Assembly (NCBI RefSeq): GCF_045984285.3
Contig: NZ_JBJQIK030000005.1
Location: forward strand, 248,001 to 312,000
DNA from: Rugamonas sp045984285
Lineage (GTDB): Bacteria > Pseudomonadota > Gammaproteobacteria > Burkholderiales > Burkholderiaceae_D
Reading direction: 5' to 3'
DNA length: 64,000 bases
Part shown: positions 41,084 to 52,851 of the stretch, piece by piece
How the letters are laid out: the number at the start of each line of letters is the position of its first letter
Numbering within the stretch: position 1 is the stretch's first letter
Made by a program: the position numbers and the translations under genes
Notes under the pieces: generated by a model
What the model was told of the DNA's origin: nothing
Databases searched by the model: none
The model's input: only the letters and a program-made list of their open reading frames with translations

Positions 41084-43513
41084 ATGACCATCCGCCACCT
41101 GGATAAACTGTTCGAACCGCGCACGGTCGCGGTGATCGGCGCTTCCCAGGCTGCGGGACGCATCGGCACCACGGTCCTGAACAATATGGCGGGCAGCGGT
41201 TTTGCGGGCGCGCTGTGGCCGGTCAATCCCAAGTACGAGGAACTGCTGGGCATTCCCTGCTACAGCCGCGTGAGCGCCTTGCCGGCCGCGCCGGACCTCG
41301 CCGTAATCTGCACCCCGCCCGATACGGTGCCGGGACTGATCGCCGACCTCGGTGCACGCGGCACGCGGGCCGCCGTGGTGCTCACGGCGCTGCCGCCCGC
41401 CACGCGCACTGCCATGCTGAAGGCGGCCAGGCCGCACCTGCTGCGGATTCTGGGGCCGGGCGGCATCGGCCTCGTATCGCCGCTGGCAGGCGTGAATGCC
41501 AGCGTGGCCCATGTGGGAGCGAAGGCCGGCCACACGGCCTTCATTTCGCAGTCCGGCATGCTGATGACGGCGGTGCTGGATTATGCGCGCCTGCATAACA
41601 TCGGCTTCTCGCGCGTGGTGTCTTTGGGCGAGGGCGGCGATATCGACCTGGGCGACCTGCTGGACTTCCTCGCGGGCGACGCCGATACAAGCGCCATCAT
41701 CATGCACATGGAGTCCGTGGTCTGTGCACGCAAATTCATGTCGGCCGCGCGGCTGGCGGCGCGCGGCAAGCCGGTGGTGGTGCTCAAGTCGGGACGGGAT
41801 GGCGGCGACCGCGTGGTCGACGCCGCGATCCGGCGCGCGGGCATGCTGCGCGTGCTGTCTTCGGCCGACCTGTTCGATGCGGTGGAGACGGTGGCCCGCG
41901 CCCGGCCCCTGCGCGGCGAACGCCTGGCGGTGATGAGCAATGGCACCAGCCTCGGTTTGCTGGCCAGCGACGCGCTGGCCGCCATCGGCGGCAAGCTGGC
42001 CGAATTCTCGCCTGCGACATTGAAGCAGCTGAAGCCCCACCTGCCGCCGGGCGGCGTGGCGGGCAACCCGCTCGATATCGGCGTGGCGGCGGACGCTGAG
42101 CGGCATGCGGCCGCGCTGCAGATCCTGCTCGATGCGCCGGAGGCGGACGCGCTGCTGCTGATTCATGCGCCCACATCCTCCGCAGGCAGCACCGAGGTGG
42201 CGCAGCGCCTCGCGCCGATGCTGGCGCAGACCCAGCGCAGCGTGCTGTCCTGCTGGCTGGGCGGCAGCGGCGTGGCCCATGCGCGCGCCGTGTTCGCGCG
42301 GGCGGGGCTGCCGGCCTACGACACGCCGGAAAAGGCGGTGCGCGCCTTCCGCCAGATCGTGCAATACCACCGCAACCAGGCCTTGCTGATCGAGGTGCCG
42401 GCGCAGGCGCCGCTGGCGCAGCGCCCGGAGCGCCAGGCGGCACGCAGCATCGTGGCTGCGGCGCTGGCCGCGCGGCGCAATATGCTCACGGACGATGAGA
42501 GCCAGGCGGTACTTGGCGCCTACGGCATCGCGCTCGCCGCGGCGCCGGATCCGCAGGCCGCCGCGTCCGGCAGCCGCGCCGTGCCCACGCCGCCCGGCAC
42601 ATCCGCCGCATCCGCTGCGCCGGATGCGCTGGCGCTGCGCATCGCCATGGAAGCCGATCCGGTCTTCGGTCCCGTCATCGCGTTCGGCCTGGCAGGCGAT
42701 GCCGGCCGCGTGCTGGACGACGGCGCCGTGGGCCTGCCGCCGCTGAACATGGTGCTGGCGCGCGACATCGTGCGCCGCTCCCGCGCCGGCAAGCTGCTGG
42801 CGCATGATTCGGACGCCATTTGCCATGCGCTGGTGGCCGTCTCCGAGCTGGTTGCCGACCTGCCGGAAATTGCGAGCCTCGGCATCGAGCCCATCACCGT
42901 CGCCGGCAGTGCCGTGCAGGCGCGCGCGGCCGGCATCGCCATCGGCCCGCCGCGGCCCGAGCAGGCGATGGCGATCCGCCCCTATCCGCAGGAGCTGGAA
43001 GAGACAGCCGGCTGGAAGCAGGGCACGCTGCTGCTGCGCCCGATCCGGCCGGAGGATGCCGCCGCCCATGTGCGCTTCTTCGCCGCCGTGCATCCGGACG
43101 ACGTGCGCCTGCGCTTCTTTACCGCGATGAAGGAGCTGCCGCCGGCCCAGCTGGCCCGCCTGACCCAGATCGACTACGACCGCGCCATGGCATTTATTGC
43201 AACACGCGACGGCGCGCACGGCGAGCCGGAAACCCTGGGCGTGGTGCGCGCTGTCGCCGATCCTGACAACCAGCGCGCCGAATTCGCCATCCTGATCCGT
43301 TCAGACCTGAAAGGACAGGGCCTGGGAAGTATTCTGTTCGGAAAACTTGTTCAGTATCTGCGCAGCCGGGGTACGCATTATCTGACCGGGGAAGCGCTGG
43401 CCGAAAACACCGGCGTGCAGCAGCTGGTGCGGCGTTTTGGCGGCACCGTGAGCGCCTCGGCCGAAGCCGGCATGGTCGATCTTCTGCTTGATTTGCAGGC
43501 GAAATCATCCTAA
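41084..43513 (+). CDS. Pat-like acyl-CoA ligase/GNAT fusion with degenerate ligase
   Basis: 809 residues. The N-terminal 450 form a CoA-binding/ligase-CoA half (LFEPRTVAVIGASQAAGRIG, VVSLGEGGDIDLGDLLDFL). A shortened ATP-grasp-like segment follows at about 465-640. The C-terminal 160 residues are a GNAT domain (LLLRPIRPEDAAAHVRFF; acetyl-CoA loop RSDLKGQGLGSILFGKL). This is the architecture of protein lysine acetyltransferase Pat/PatZ. Oddly, the loop that normally holds SHTGALAG is missing (KSGRDGGDRVVDAAIRRAG) and the ATP-grasp core is replaced by an Ala/Pro linker. Acetyltransfer is therefore likely the real activity, with the ligase part as a sensor. Confidence 0.9.
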   Translation: MTIRHLDKLFEPRTVAVIGASQAAGRIGTTVLNNMAGSGFAGALWPVNPKYEELLGIPCYSRVSALPAAPDLAVICTPPDTVPGLIADLGARGTRAAVVLTALPPATRTAMLKAARPHLLRILGPGGIGLVSPLAGVNASVAHVGAKAGHTAFISQSGMLMTAVLDYARLHNIGFSRVVSLGEGGDIDLGDLLDFLAGDADTSAIIMHMESVVCARKFMSAARLAARGKPVVVLKSGRDGGDRVVDAAIRRAGMLRVLSSADLFDAVETVARARPLRGERLAVMSNGTSLGLLASDALAAIGGKLAEFSPATLKQLKPHLPPGGVAGNPLDIGVAADAERHAAALQILLDAPEADALLLIHAPTSSAGSTEVAQRLAPMLAQTQRSVLSCWLGGSGVAHARAVFARAGLPAYDTPEKAVRAFRQIVQYHRNQALLIEVPAQAPLAQRPERQAARSIVAAALAARRNMLTDDESQAVLGAYGIALAAAPDPQAAASGSRAVPTPPGTSAASAAPDALALRIAMEADPVFGPVIAFGLAGDAGRVLDDGAVGLPPLNMVLARDIVRRSRAGKLLAHDSDAICHALVAVSELVADLPEIASLGIEPITVAGSAVQARAAGIAIGPPRPEQAMAIRPYPQELEETAGWKQGTLLLRPIRPEDAAAHVRFFAAVHPDDVRLRFFTAMKELPPAQLARLTQIDYDRAMAFIATRDGAHGEPETLGVVRAVADPDNQRAEFAILIRSDLKGQGLGSILFGKLVQYLRSRGTHYLTGEALAENTGVQQLVRRFGGTVSASAEAGMVDLLLDLQAKSS

Positions 43514-43622
43514 CTTGGTAGGACTCCGCCGAGGTTTCAGCCTTGAGCAAAGTCAAAGTGGCCTTGTCGGGCGTCTTTACACTTGAACTTCCTTTTCGCC
43601 GTAGTGTCATCCGGGAGTCAGA

Positions 43623-44294
43623 ATGTTAACGGCCACTTACACGCTGGTTGCGCTGTCCGTTGAGCAGGCAAGTGTGCGTCTCAGCCTTCAATCCTTTCAA
43701 AAGAGTATCCAGTCCATGGTCACGCGCCAGCAGACGTTGACGCTGTCCCAGCTCGAGCAGGCTTGCGAGATGCTGGAACAGCTGTACCAGGCCTGCAACT
43801 GGCGCAAGGTCGAGCTTTACCTCATTCCCGCCGTGCGCCAGGCCACCGAAAGGGCCGACCGGCTGCTGGAGGAGCTGGGCCGCCTGAACCAGAGCGCGCT
43901 GGCCCTGATCCGCCGCGTGAAGGCCCAGGTGGAGGCCATCGGCGCCAGCGGGCAGGCCCAGGCTGCCGCCATTGGCGAGGCCATCGACGCGTTCTGCCAG
44001 GCCATGCTGAAGCGGCTGGAGAAAGAGGAACAGGAACTGTTCGGCATTGCCCGCACCGTGATCGGCGGCGAGGCCTGGTTCAATATCGCGAACCAGCTGC
44101 TGACCCATGACGCCGAAGTGGCGGAGGCGCGCCGCGCGGCGCAGCCCGGCCAGCCGTCCCGCGCCGCCGAGCCCATCGCCTTGCTGCCCCGTTCGGCCCC
44201 GGCCGCCGGCGCCATCCAGGCCATGGACATCCGCGTGCCCGACCTGCATTTCCGCCGCCGCCATCGTTCGCTGCAGCGTGCTGCGGCCGAATAG
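43623..44294 (+). CDS. Helical-bundle hypothetical protein
   Basis: 223 residues, almost all helical: about 25-60 (SLQSFQKSIQSMVTRQQTLTL), 65-105, 110-130 and 135-160 (AMLKRLEKEEQELFGIARTV). The EEQELF-IA-x-x-x-I-G-G-E-x-W-x-x-I-A segment looks like the last helix of hemerythrin-like domains, but the His ligands are absent. The C-terminus is disordered and basic. A GGGAG ribosome-binding site precedes the ATG. Function unknown. Monocistronic or cotranscribed with DUF349 (67-bp gap). Confidence 0.7.
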   Translation: MLTATYTLVALSVEQASVRLSLQSFQKSIQSMVTRQQTLTLSQLEQACEMLEQLYQACNWRKVELYLIPAVRQATERADRLLEELGRLNQSALALIRRVKAQVEAIGASGQAQAAAIGEAIDAFCQAMLKRLEKEEQELFGIARTVIGGEAWFNIANQLLTHDAEVAEARRAAQPGQPSRAAEPIALLPRSAPAAGAIQAMDIRVPDLHFRRRHRSLQRAAAE

Positions 44295-44360
44295 CCTGTC
44301 TGCCGCCGCGAAAAACGGCGCTGCGCTATGATGGTGGTTTTGATCCATCCATAGCCCATC

Positions 44361-46784
44361 ATGTTCGAATTCCTCCGCAAACGACCTGGCGATCCTTCCG
44401 GCACGGAAGGGGAGGCCGAACAGCCCGCCGCCCATGAGGCTGGCGCGGATGCGGCGGCCCGGCGTGCCCTGCAGGTAGAGCAGGCCCATGCGCTGGCCGG
44501 GAACGAGCCTGCCGCGCTGGAGCTCATTTTCAACAGCGAATTCGCCGATGTCCGGCTGGCCGCGGCCGAACACATACAGTCGCAGGAGGCGCTGCAGGCC
44601 GTGCAGCAGGCGGTGCGCAACTCGGACCGCCGGGTGGCCAAGCTGGTGCAGGGGCGGCTGGACGCGATCCGCCATCAGCAGGCCGAACAGCGCCAGGCGG
44701 AACACACGATTACCGTCGCGCAAAAAATGTTACAGGACGAGAAGCTCGCGCCCAACCACGTTGCCGACCTGGACCGTCAGTGGAAGGTCATTGCCGCGCC
44801 GCCGGAACTGGCGGCGCAGTTCGGCGAACTGCGTGCCGCGCTGGCGGCCCGGCTGGAAGCCCAGGTAGCCCTGCAGCGCCAGATGATCGACGCGCTGGGC
44901 CAGCTGCGCCGGCTGGCGCCGGGGGAGGGCGCCGACGCGGAATTCACGCGTATCGCAGAGGAACACGCGGCCCGCCTCGCCTCGGCCGAGCGCGCCTCGC
45001 TGCCGCGCCACCTGCTGAACGATTTCACGCAGGCGCTGGACGCTGCCCAGGCCCGGCTGGCCCGGCCGGCGGAAGCGCCGGCGGCGGCGGTGGCCGAACC
45101 TGCCCCCGCGGCCGAGGTGTCCGCGCCCGAACCCGCAGCGCGCCCGCCGCGCGAACGCAACAAGGCCTCGCCTGCGGACAAGGAAGCCAACCAGCGCTTC
45201 ATGGCCATGGTGGACCAGATGGAGGCGGCGCTGAACCAGGGCCAGCTGCACATTGCGGCCGATATCGACAAGACCCTGAAAGAGACCCGCACCGGCCGCC
45301 TGAGCCCGCAGCAGGCGGACCGCCTGAGCCATGTGCGTGCCGAACTGAAGCGGCTGGGCGACTGGGCGCGCTGGAGCGGCAATGTGTCGCGCGAGGAAAT
45401 GGTGCATGCCGTCGAGCAGCTGCCCGCACAGCAGCTGCCGATGAGCGAACTGGCGCGCAAGGTGGGCAGCATGCGCGAACGCTGGAAGGCGCTGGATGGG
45501 GTGTCCGGGCCGGCGCCCAAGAGCCTGTGGGAGAAATTCGATGCGGCCTGCACCGCCGCCTATGCGCCCGCCGCCGCCCACTTCAAGCACCTGGCCGAAG
45601 AACGGCACGGCAATGCGGCCAGGGCGCAGGCCCTGGTCGATGAGGTGCAGGCCCTGATCGCGGCCAACCCGGCGGCCCGCGAGGACTGGCGCGGCATCGC
45701 CTCGGCTTCGCAGCGCCTGCGCCAAGCCTGGAGCCGCCTTGGCACCATCGACCGCAAGGAAAAGAAAAAGCTGGATACCGCTTTCGGCAAGGCCATGGAA
45801 ACGCTGATGGCGCCGCTGGAAGAACAGCGCAAGATCGAAGTGGCGCGGCGCGAGCAGCTGATCGAAGAGGTCGGCAAGCTCAATCCGGCCGAGCGCCACA
45901 CGGTGGATACGCTGCGCGGCCTGCAGCAGAGCTGGCAGACCCACGCCAAGGCGCTGCCGCTGGAGCGCAAGTCCGAGCAGGCCCTGTGGCAGAAATTCCG
46001 CGCCGCCTGCGACGCGGTGTTCGCCCAGCGCAAGGAATCGGCGCACGCCGCCGACCATGAGCGCAAGGCCCACCTGCATGCGCGCGAAGCCATCTGCGCC
46101 GGCCTGGAGAGCGCCAGCTTCGAGGGCGATGACAAGGCCGTGCAGGCCGCCATCGGCAAGGCGCTGCGCGATGCCGCCAGCGCCTGGCAGGCGTCCGGCA
46201 CGGTGCCGCGCGCCGCCGAGCAGCGCATCGAACAGCGCTACAAGGCCGCCGTCGCGGGCCTGCATGCGCAGGCCGACGCCATCCGCAAACGCGCCGGCGC
46301 GGCGCAGGCCAATGCCATGCGCGACAAGCTGCGGCTCACGCAGGCGCTGGAGCATGCCATTGCGGCGCCGGAGGCCATCGACGCGCAGGACTGGGCCGCG
46401 CGCTGGCAGGCGCTGCCGGCGCTGGCCGCCGACTACGAGCGCGCGCTGCGCAGCCGTTTCGACGCGGCCCTGAAAGCGGCGGCAGGCGAGGCCAGCGAAC
46501 GGGCGGCCTATGCCGGCGAGCTGGAAGCGAACCGCTCACGCCTGCTGTCCGAAGTGCTGCGCCTGGAAATTGTGGCCGGCATCGACAGCGGCGCCGAGTT
46601 CGCGCGCGACCGCCTCAAGATGCAGGTCGAGGTGCTGCAGAGCTCCCTCAAGTCGGGCCAGAAACCGGCCAGCCAGGCCACCCAGTTCCAGCAGCTGTGC
46701 GCCATGCCGGCCCTGGTGGATGACCGCACCGCCAGCCGTATCGAGCAGCTGTTCCGCCGCATTGGCGCATCGGAGGGCAAATGA
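44361..46784 (+). CDS. DUF349 domain-containing protein
   Basis: 807-residue cytosolic helical protein. Repeated units of the form W-K-x-[LA]-x-x-x-x-x-x-x-x-x-L-W-x-x-F-x-A-A-C-[DT]-A-[VA] are seen: LWEKFDAACTAAYAPAAAHF and LWQKFRAACDAVFAQRKE; these are DUF349 repeats. The N-terminal 60 residues are acidic and Ala-rich, and a second linker near 240 is Pro/Ala-rich. The family is widespread in proteobacteria without settled function. The stop overlaps the moaE start (ATGA). Confidence 0.9.
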   Translation: MFEFLRKRPGDPSGTEGEAEQPAAHEAGADAAARRALQVEQAHALAGNEPAALELIFNSEFADVRLAAAEHIQSQEALQAVQQAVRNSDRRVAKLVQGRLDAIRHQQAEQRQAEHTITVAQKMLQDEKLAPNHVADLDRQWKVIAAPPELAAQFGELRAALAARLEAQVALQRQMIDALGQLRRLAPGEGADAEFTRIAEEHAARLASAERASLPRHLLNDFTQALDAAQARLARPAEAPAAAVAEPAPAAEVSAPEPAARPPRERNKASPADKEANQRFMAMVDQMEAALNQGQLHIAADIDKTLKETRTGRLSPQQADRLSHVRAELKRLGDWARWSGNVSREEMVHAVEQLPAQQLPMSELARKVGSMRERWKALDGVSGPAPKSLWEKFDAACTAAYAPAAAHFKHLAEERHGNAARAQALVDEVQALIAANPAAREDWRGIASASQRLRQAWSRLGTIDRKEKKKLDTAFGKAMETLMAPLEEQRKIEVARREQLIEEVGKLNPAERHTVDTLRGLQQSWQTHAKALPLERKSEQALWQKFRAACDAVFAQRKESAHAADHERKAHLHAREAICAGLESASFEGDDKAVQAAIGKALRDAASAWQASGTVPRAAEQRIEQRYKAAVAGLHAQADAIRKRAGAAQANAMRDKLRLTQALEHAIAAPEAIDAQDWAARWQALPALAADYERALRSRFDAALKAAAGEASERAAYAGELEANRSRLLSEVLRLEIVAGIDSGAEFARDRLKMQVEVLQSSLKSGQKPASQATQFQQLCAMPALVDDRTASRIEQLFRRIGASEGK

Positions 46785-47233
46785 ACCGTGTACGGATCCA
46801 GGAAGCCGACTTCGACCTCTCGCAAGAGGTGGCCCAATTGCGCGCCGGGCGAGGCAAGGTTGGCGCTATTGTGAGCTTCGTCGGCACCGTGCGTGATTTG
46901 AACGATGGCGCCGACGTGGCGGAACTGGAGCTGGAGCACTATCCCGGCATGACGGAGCAGGCCATCGAGGCCATCATCGTGCAGGCGGAGAAGCGCTGGC
47001 CCATCATGGGCGCCCGGGTCATACACCGTGTCGGTCCGCTCAAGCCGCTGGACCAGATCGTTCTGGTGGCCGTGACCTCGGCCCACCGCGGCGAAGCGTT
47101 CGCGGCCTGCGAGTTCATCATGGACTACCTGAAGACCGAGGCCCCGTTCTGGAAAAAAGAGCAGATCCCCGGAGGCCGGCGCTGGGTTGATGCCCGCAGC
47201 AGCGATGATGCCGCCCTGAAGAAATGGGAGTAG
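46781..47233 (+). CDS. moaE: Molybdopterin synthase catalytic subunit
   Basis: Transfers sulfur from MoaD thiocarboxylate to precursor Z to make molybdopterin. 150 residues: the N-terminal VGAIVSFVGTVRDLNDG and LELEHYPGMTEQAI, HRVGPLKPLDQIVLVAVTSAHR, then ACEFIMDYLKTEAPFWKKE with the catalytic lysines. Length is normal. moaD and moaA are not nearby. Its stop is next to a CRP-like palindrome and the clpB promoter. Confidence 0.96.
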   Translation: MNRVRIQEADFDLSQEVAQLRAGRGKVGAIVSFVGTVRDLNDGADVAELELEHYPGMTEQAIEAIIVQAEKRWPIMGARVIHRVGPLKPLDQIVLVAVTSAHRGEAFAACEFIMDYLKTEAPFWKKEQIPGGRRWVDARSSDDAALKKWE

Positions 47234-47255
47234 ATTTGTGACGACGCTCACAAAT
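47234..47255. promoter_or_regulatory. CRP/FNR-family-like palindromic operator
   Basis: ATTTGTGA (47234-47241), six bases, TCACAAAT (48-55) is a perfect inverted repeat containing TGTGA-N6-TCACA, the consensus half-site arrangement of CRP-type regulators. It ends 4 bp before the clpB -35-like element. Confidence 0.5.
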
Positions 47256-47259
47256 TCCT

Positions 47260-47285
47260 CTTGAAATGTGGCCGCGCATCCATAT
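47260..47285 (+). promoter_or_regulatory. Heat-shock (sigma-32-type) promoter of clpB
   Basis: CTTGAAA (47260-47266) is an exact sigma-32 -35 element; ATCCATAT (47278-47285) matches CCCCATNT at six of eight positions. The spacer is 11 bp. It lies 31 bp before the clpB ATG. Confidence 0.72.
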
Positions 47286-47315
47286 TTGTCGGTAAGATAA
47301 ATTCGGGAGGCAGCG

Positions 47316-49925
<2,610 letters not shown>

Positions 49926-49943
49926 GCGAACCGGGTGGCCGAT

Positions 49944-52754
49944 TCAGGCCGCAGTATCGCGCCGCCGTGCTCTCCGGAGTACGGCGGCGTTTTCCATTCT
50001 GGCCAGCAGCTGCGTGGCCGCCTGCAGGTCGGCCGTGCCGAAGCCTTCGCTGAAACGCGCCAGCACGCCGTCCAGCAGTTCGCAGGCCGCTTCGGTGCTG
50101 CCTTCGCGGTGCCACAGGGCGGACAGCGAAGTGGCGCAGCGCAGTTCCCAGGCCAGGGCGCCCTGGCTGCGCGCCAGGTCCAGCGCCTGCCGGTACAGGT
50201 GGCCGGCGCGGCGCGCGGCGCCGGTCTGGCCGTCGGCCAGCGCGGCATCGCCCTGCAGGCGCAGCACTTCGGGCGCGCACCAGCCGGCCTGGCCGGCTTC
50301 CACCCGGCCCACGGTTTCCGCATCCAGATAGCGCCCGTCGAGGGTGAGCAGGGTTTCGATCTGGGGCCCGCGGCGCGGACTGTGGTGCTGCGGCCCCGCT
50401 GCGGGAGACTGTCTTGCCAGCAGCGCTTCGTAGCGCTCGCCCCAGGCATTCCAGTAGGGATGCGAACGTTCCGCATTCAGCTCGGCCAGCGCGCGCAGTG
50501 CCGCCGCCGCGCCTGCGAGCTCGCCGTTCCACCAGGCGACAGGGAAGGCGGCGGCGGTCAGCGCATAGCATTCGGAGATGCGGTCGCCGGTGTGGCGGGC
50601 ACGCGCCACGGCGGCATCGGCAAGCTGCTGCGCGTGTTCCGGATAGCCCTGCAGCCAGCGTGCGCGCGCCAGCACCACGCCTGCGGCCACATACTGGTCG
50701 TAGTGCACGGCGCTGGCCCGCGTGCGGCGCTGTGCGGACTGGCGCTGGTGCATCACCTGCTGCGCCAGGCGTTCGGCGCCGCGCTGGTCGCCGGACAGGT
50801 GCAGCGACATCGCCGTGACGCGGTCATGCACCAGCTGCGCATCGCGCGAGCCGGCATAGCGGATGCCGGCCTGGAAGCGTTCGCCCAGCTGCAGCGCCGC
50901 CGCATAGTCGCCCGCCATCACGAAGCCGGAGCACAGGCCGGAGAAGGCCAGCGCAAGCTGGTGCAGGTCGCCATTGGCTTCGGCAATTGCAAAAGCGCGC
51001 GCGAAGGCGGCTGCCGAAGCATCGCCGCCATGCAGGTGGAACAGGGCATTGCCCAGCGCGCTGCACAGCTTCATCTCGGTCAGGGGATCGCTGTCCGCGC
51101 CTTGCGCGACGCGCTCCAGGGCCTGCTCAAGCCACTGCCGCTGTTCGTCCAGCAGCAGCATTTCCACCCACAGCAGGCCGGAGGCCAGCAGCAGCGCCAT
51201 GCCTGCGTTCGCATCGCCCTGCGGCCCGAAGCACCAGGCCAGCGCACTGCGCACGTTCGGCAGCATGGGCGCATGGCGCTTGCGCCAGACGTCGGCGGGC
51301 TGGCATTGCCAGTCCGCTTCGAGCTGCGCCAGCTGCGTGATGCAGGCCTGCGCGTATTGCGCGTGGGCGGCCTGCGCCTGCGCTTCGTCCATGGCCAGCT
51401 GCTGGCGGCCATACAGGGCCACGGTATCGGGCAGGCCGCACACCAGCGTGTCGCCGCCCTTGCAGGTGTAGAGCAGGGAGCGCGCGCTCAAGCTGACGAT
51501 GGCGTCTTCGATGGCGCCGGCGGACAGGCCGGCGCCCTGCATGGCAGCGCAGGCCATCGGCATGTCGAAGGGGCTGCGCCACAGGGAAAGCCGCTGCAGC
51601 ACGCGCTGCTCGGCGGCCGTCAGCGTGCGGTAGCTCCAGTCCAGCGAGGCGAGCAGGCTTTGCTGGCGCGGCGGGGCCGTGCGGCGGCCGCGGTTCAGCA
51701 GCTGGAAGCGCTCGTCCAGCCTGGCGGCCATTTCCTGCACGCTGAACAGGTCCACCCTTGCCGCCGCCAGTTCAAGGGCCAGCGGCAGTCCATCGAGCGC
51801 GCTGCACAGCTGCAGCAGCGGCGCCACGTCTTCATCGCGCAGCACAAAGCCGTTGCGCACTGCGCCGGCCCGTTCCGCAAACAGGGCGACGGCAGGCCAG
51901 CGCAGCGCATCGTGCGCCGTAGTGATGGTGCGCGGCGGCAGCTGCAGGCCCGGCAGGCGGTGCACCCACTCGTCCGCCGCGCGCAGCGCTTCGCGGCTGG
52001 TGGCGAGAATGCGCAGCTGCGGCGCGTGCTGCAAGGCCTGCTCGGCGAACGCCGCCGCGCTGTCGATCACATGTTCGCAGTTGTCGAGGATGAGCAGCAG
52101 GGAGCGTTCCCGCAGGTGCTGCAGCACGGCCGGCAAGGGCTGCACGCCGAGGCCGAGCGCCAGCGCGACGGCGGGCACCAGGCGGCCCGGCGTGGTGACA
52201 GTGGAGAGGTCGGCGAAGCAGAAGGGCAGGCGGTTTGCCAGTGCGTGGGCGGCCGCCAGCGCAAGCGCCGTCTTGCCTGCGCCGCCGGCGCCCACCAGCG
52301 ACACCAGGCGGTGCTCCTGCAGCTGCGCTTCGAGCTGCGCCAGCGCTTCGCCGCGTCCCGCCAGCGTGCTGACGGTAATCGGCCAGCCAGCGCGCGCCGC
52401 AGGCAGGCTGGCAGCCTGGCGGCGCTGCACCGGGGCGATGAAGCAATAGCCGCGTCCCGCCACGTTTTCGATATAGCGCTGTTGCTGCCCGCAGCGCAGC
52501 ACCTTGCGCAGGGCTGCCACGTGCACGCGCAGGTTGGCTTCTTCCACCACGGTATCCGGCCACACGCGCGCCATCAGTTCGGCCTTGCCAATGGTTTCGC
52601 CGGCCCTTTCCAGCAGGGCAGCCAGGATGTCGAAAGCGCGTGAGCCGAGCTTGAGCGGCTGGTCGCCTTCCAGCAGCACGCGCTGGAAGGGGAGCAGGCG
52701 GAACGAGCCAAATGACACGCAATGCTCTGACGACTCGTTTTGCGGGAGTGTCAT
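49944..52754 (-). CDS. Winged-helix STAND-ATPase transcriptional regulator, copy 1
   Basis: 936 residues. An OmpR/PhoB-type trans_reg_C DNA-binding domain occupies 12-108 (FGSFRLLPFQRVLLEG, LRVHVAALRKVL, YIENVAGRGYCFIAP). A STAND/NB-ARC-like NTPase follows, with Walker A GAGGAGKT (155-162) and Walker B LLLILDNCEHV (about 216-226). The last 500 residues are helical TPR-like. This is the AfsR/MalT-like sensor-regulator architecture, in which ligand and ATP drive oligomerisation. It is convergent with clpB and followed downstream (in its own direction) by no gene; upstream lies the 136-residue gene. Ligand unknown. Confidence 0.9.
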   Translation of the reverse strand: MTLPQNESSEHCVSFGSFRLLPFQRVLLEGDQPLKLGSRAFDILAALLERAGETIGKAELMARVWPDTVVEEANLRVHVAALRKVLRCGQQQRYIENVAGRGYCFIAPVQRRQAASLPAARAGWPITVSTLAGRGEALAQLEAQLQEHRLVSLVGAGGAGKTALALAAAHALANRLPFCFADLSTVTTPGRLVPAVALALGLGVQPLPAVLQHLRERSLLLILDNCEHVIDSAAAFAEQALQHAPQLRILATSREALRAADEWVHRLPGLQLPPRTITTAHDALRWPAVALFAERAGAVRNGFVLRDEDVAPLLQLCSALDGLPLALELAAARVDLFSVQEMAARLDERFQLLNRGRRTAPPRQQSLLASLDWSYRTLTAAEQRVLQRLSLWRSPFDMPMACAAMQGAGLSAGAIEDAIVSLSARSLLYTCKGGDTLVCGLPDTVALYGRQQLAMDEAQAQAAHAQYAQACITQLAQLEADWQCQPADVWRKRHAPMLPNVRSALAWCFGPQGDANAGMALLLASGLLWVEMLLLDEQRQWLEQALERVAQGADSDPLTEMKLCSALGNALFHLHGGDASAAAFARAFAIAEANGDLHQLALAFSGLCSGFVMAGDYAAALQLGERFQAGIRYAGSRDAQLVHDRVTAMSLHLSGDQRGAERLAQQVMHQRQSAQRRTRASAVHYDQYVAAGVVLARARWLQGYPEHAQQLADAAVARARHTGDRISECYALTAAAFPVAWWNGELAGAAAALRALAELNAERSHPYWNAWGERYEALLARQSPAAGPQHHSPRRGPQIETLLTLDGRYLDAETVGRVEAGQAGWCAPEVLRLQGDAALADGQTGAARRAGHLYRQALDLARSQGALAWELRCATSLSALWHREGSTEAACELLDGVLARFSEGFGTADLQAATQLLARMENAAVLRRARRRDTAA
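49960..49993 (+). terminator. clpB terminator inside the convergent gene
   Basis: CGCCGCCGT (49960-49968) pairs with ACGGCGGCG (49981-49989), then TTTT. The loop includes CTCCGGAG. It overlaps the last codons of the minus-strand regulator, which ends at 49944. Confidence 0.75.
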
Positions 52755-52851
52755 GCCGTGATCTCTCTCAGTGGATCTGTGCGTGTTGCTGTTTTGATTG
52801 GCCCGATTCTATCCCTGGAATATTACAGGAGGCTGACGCCAGGAAAACGTT

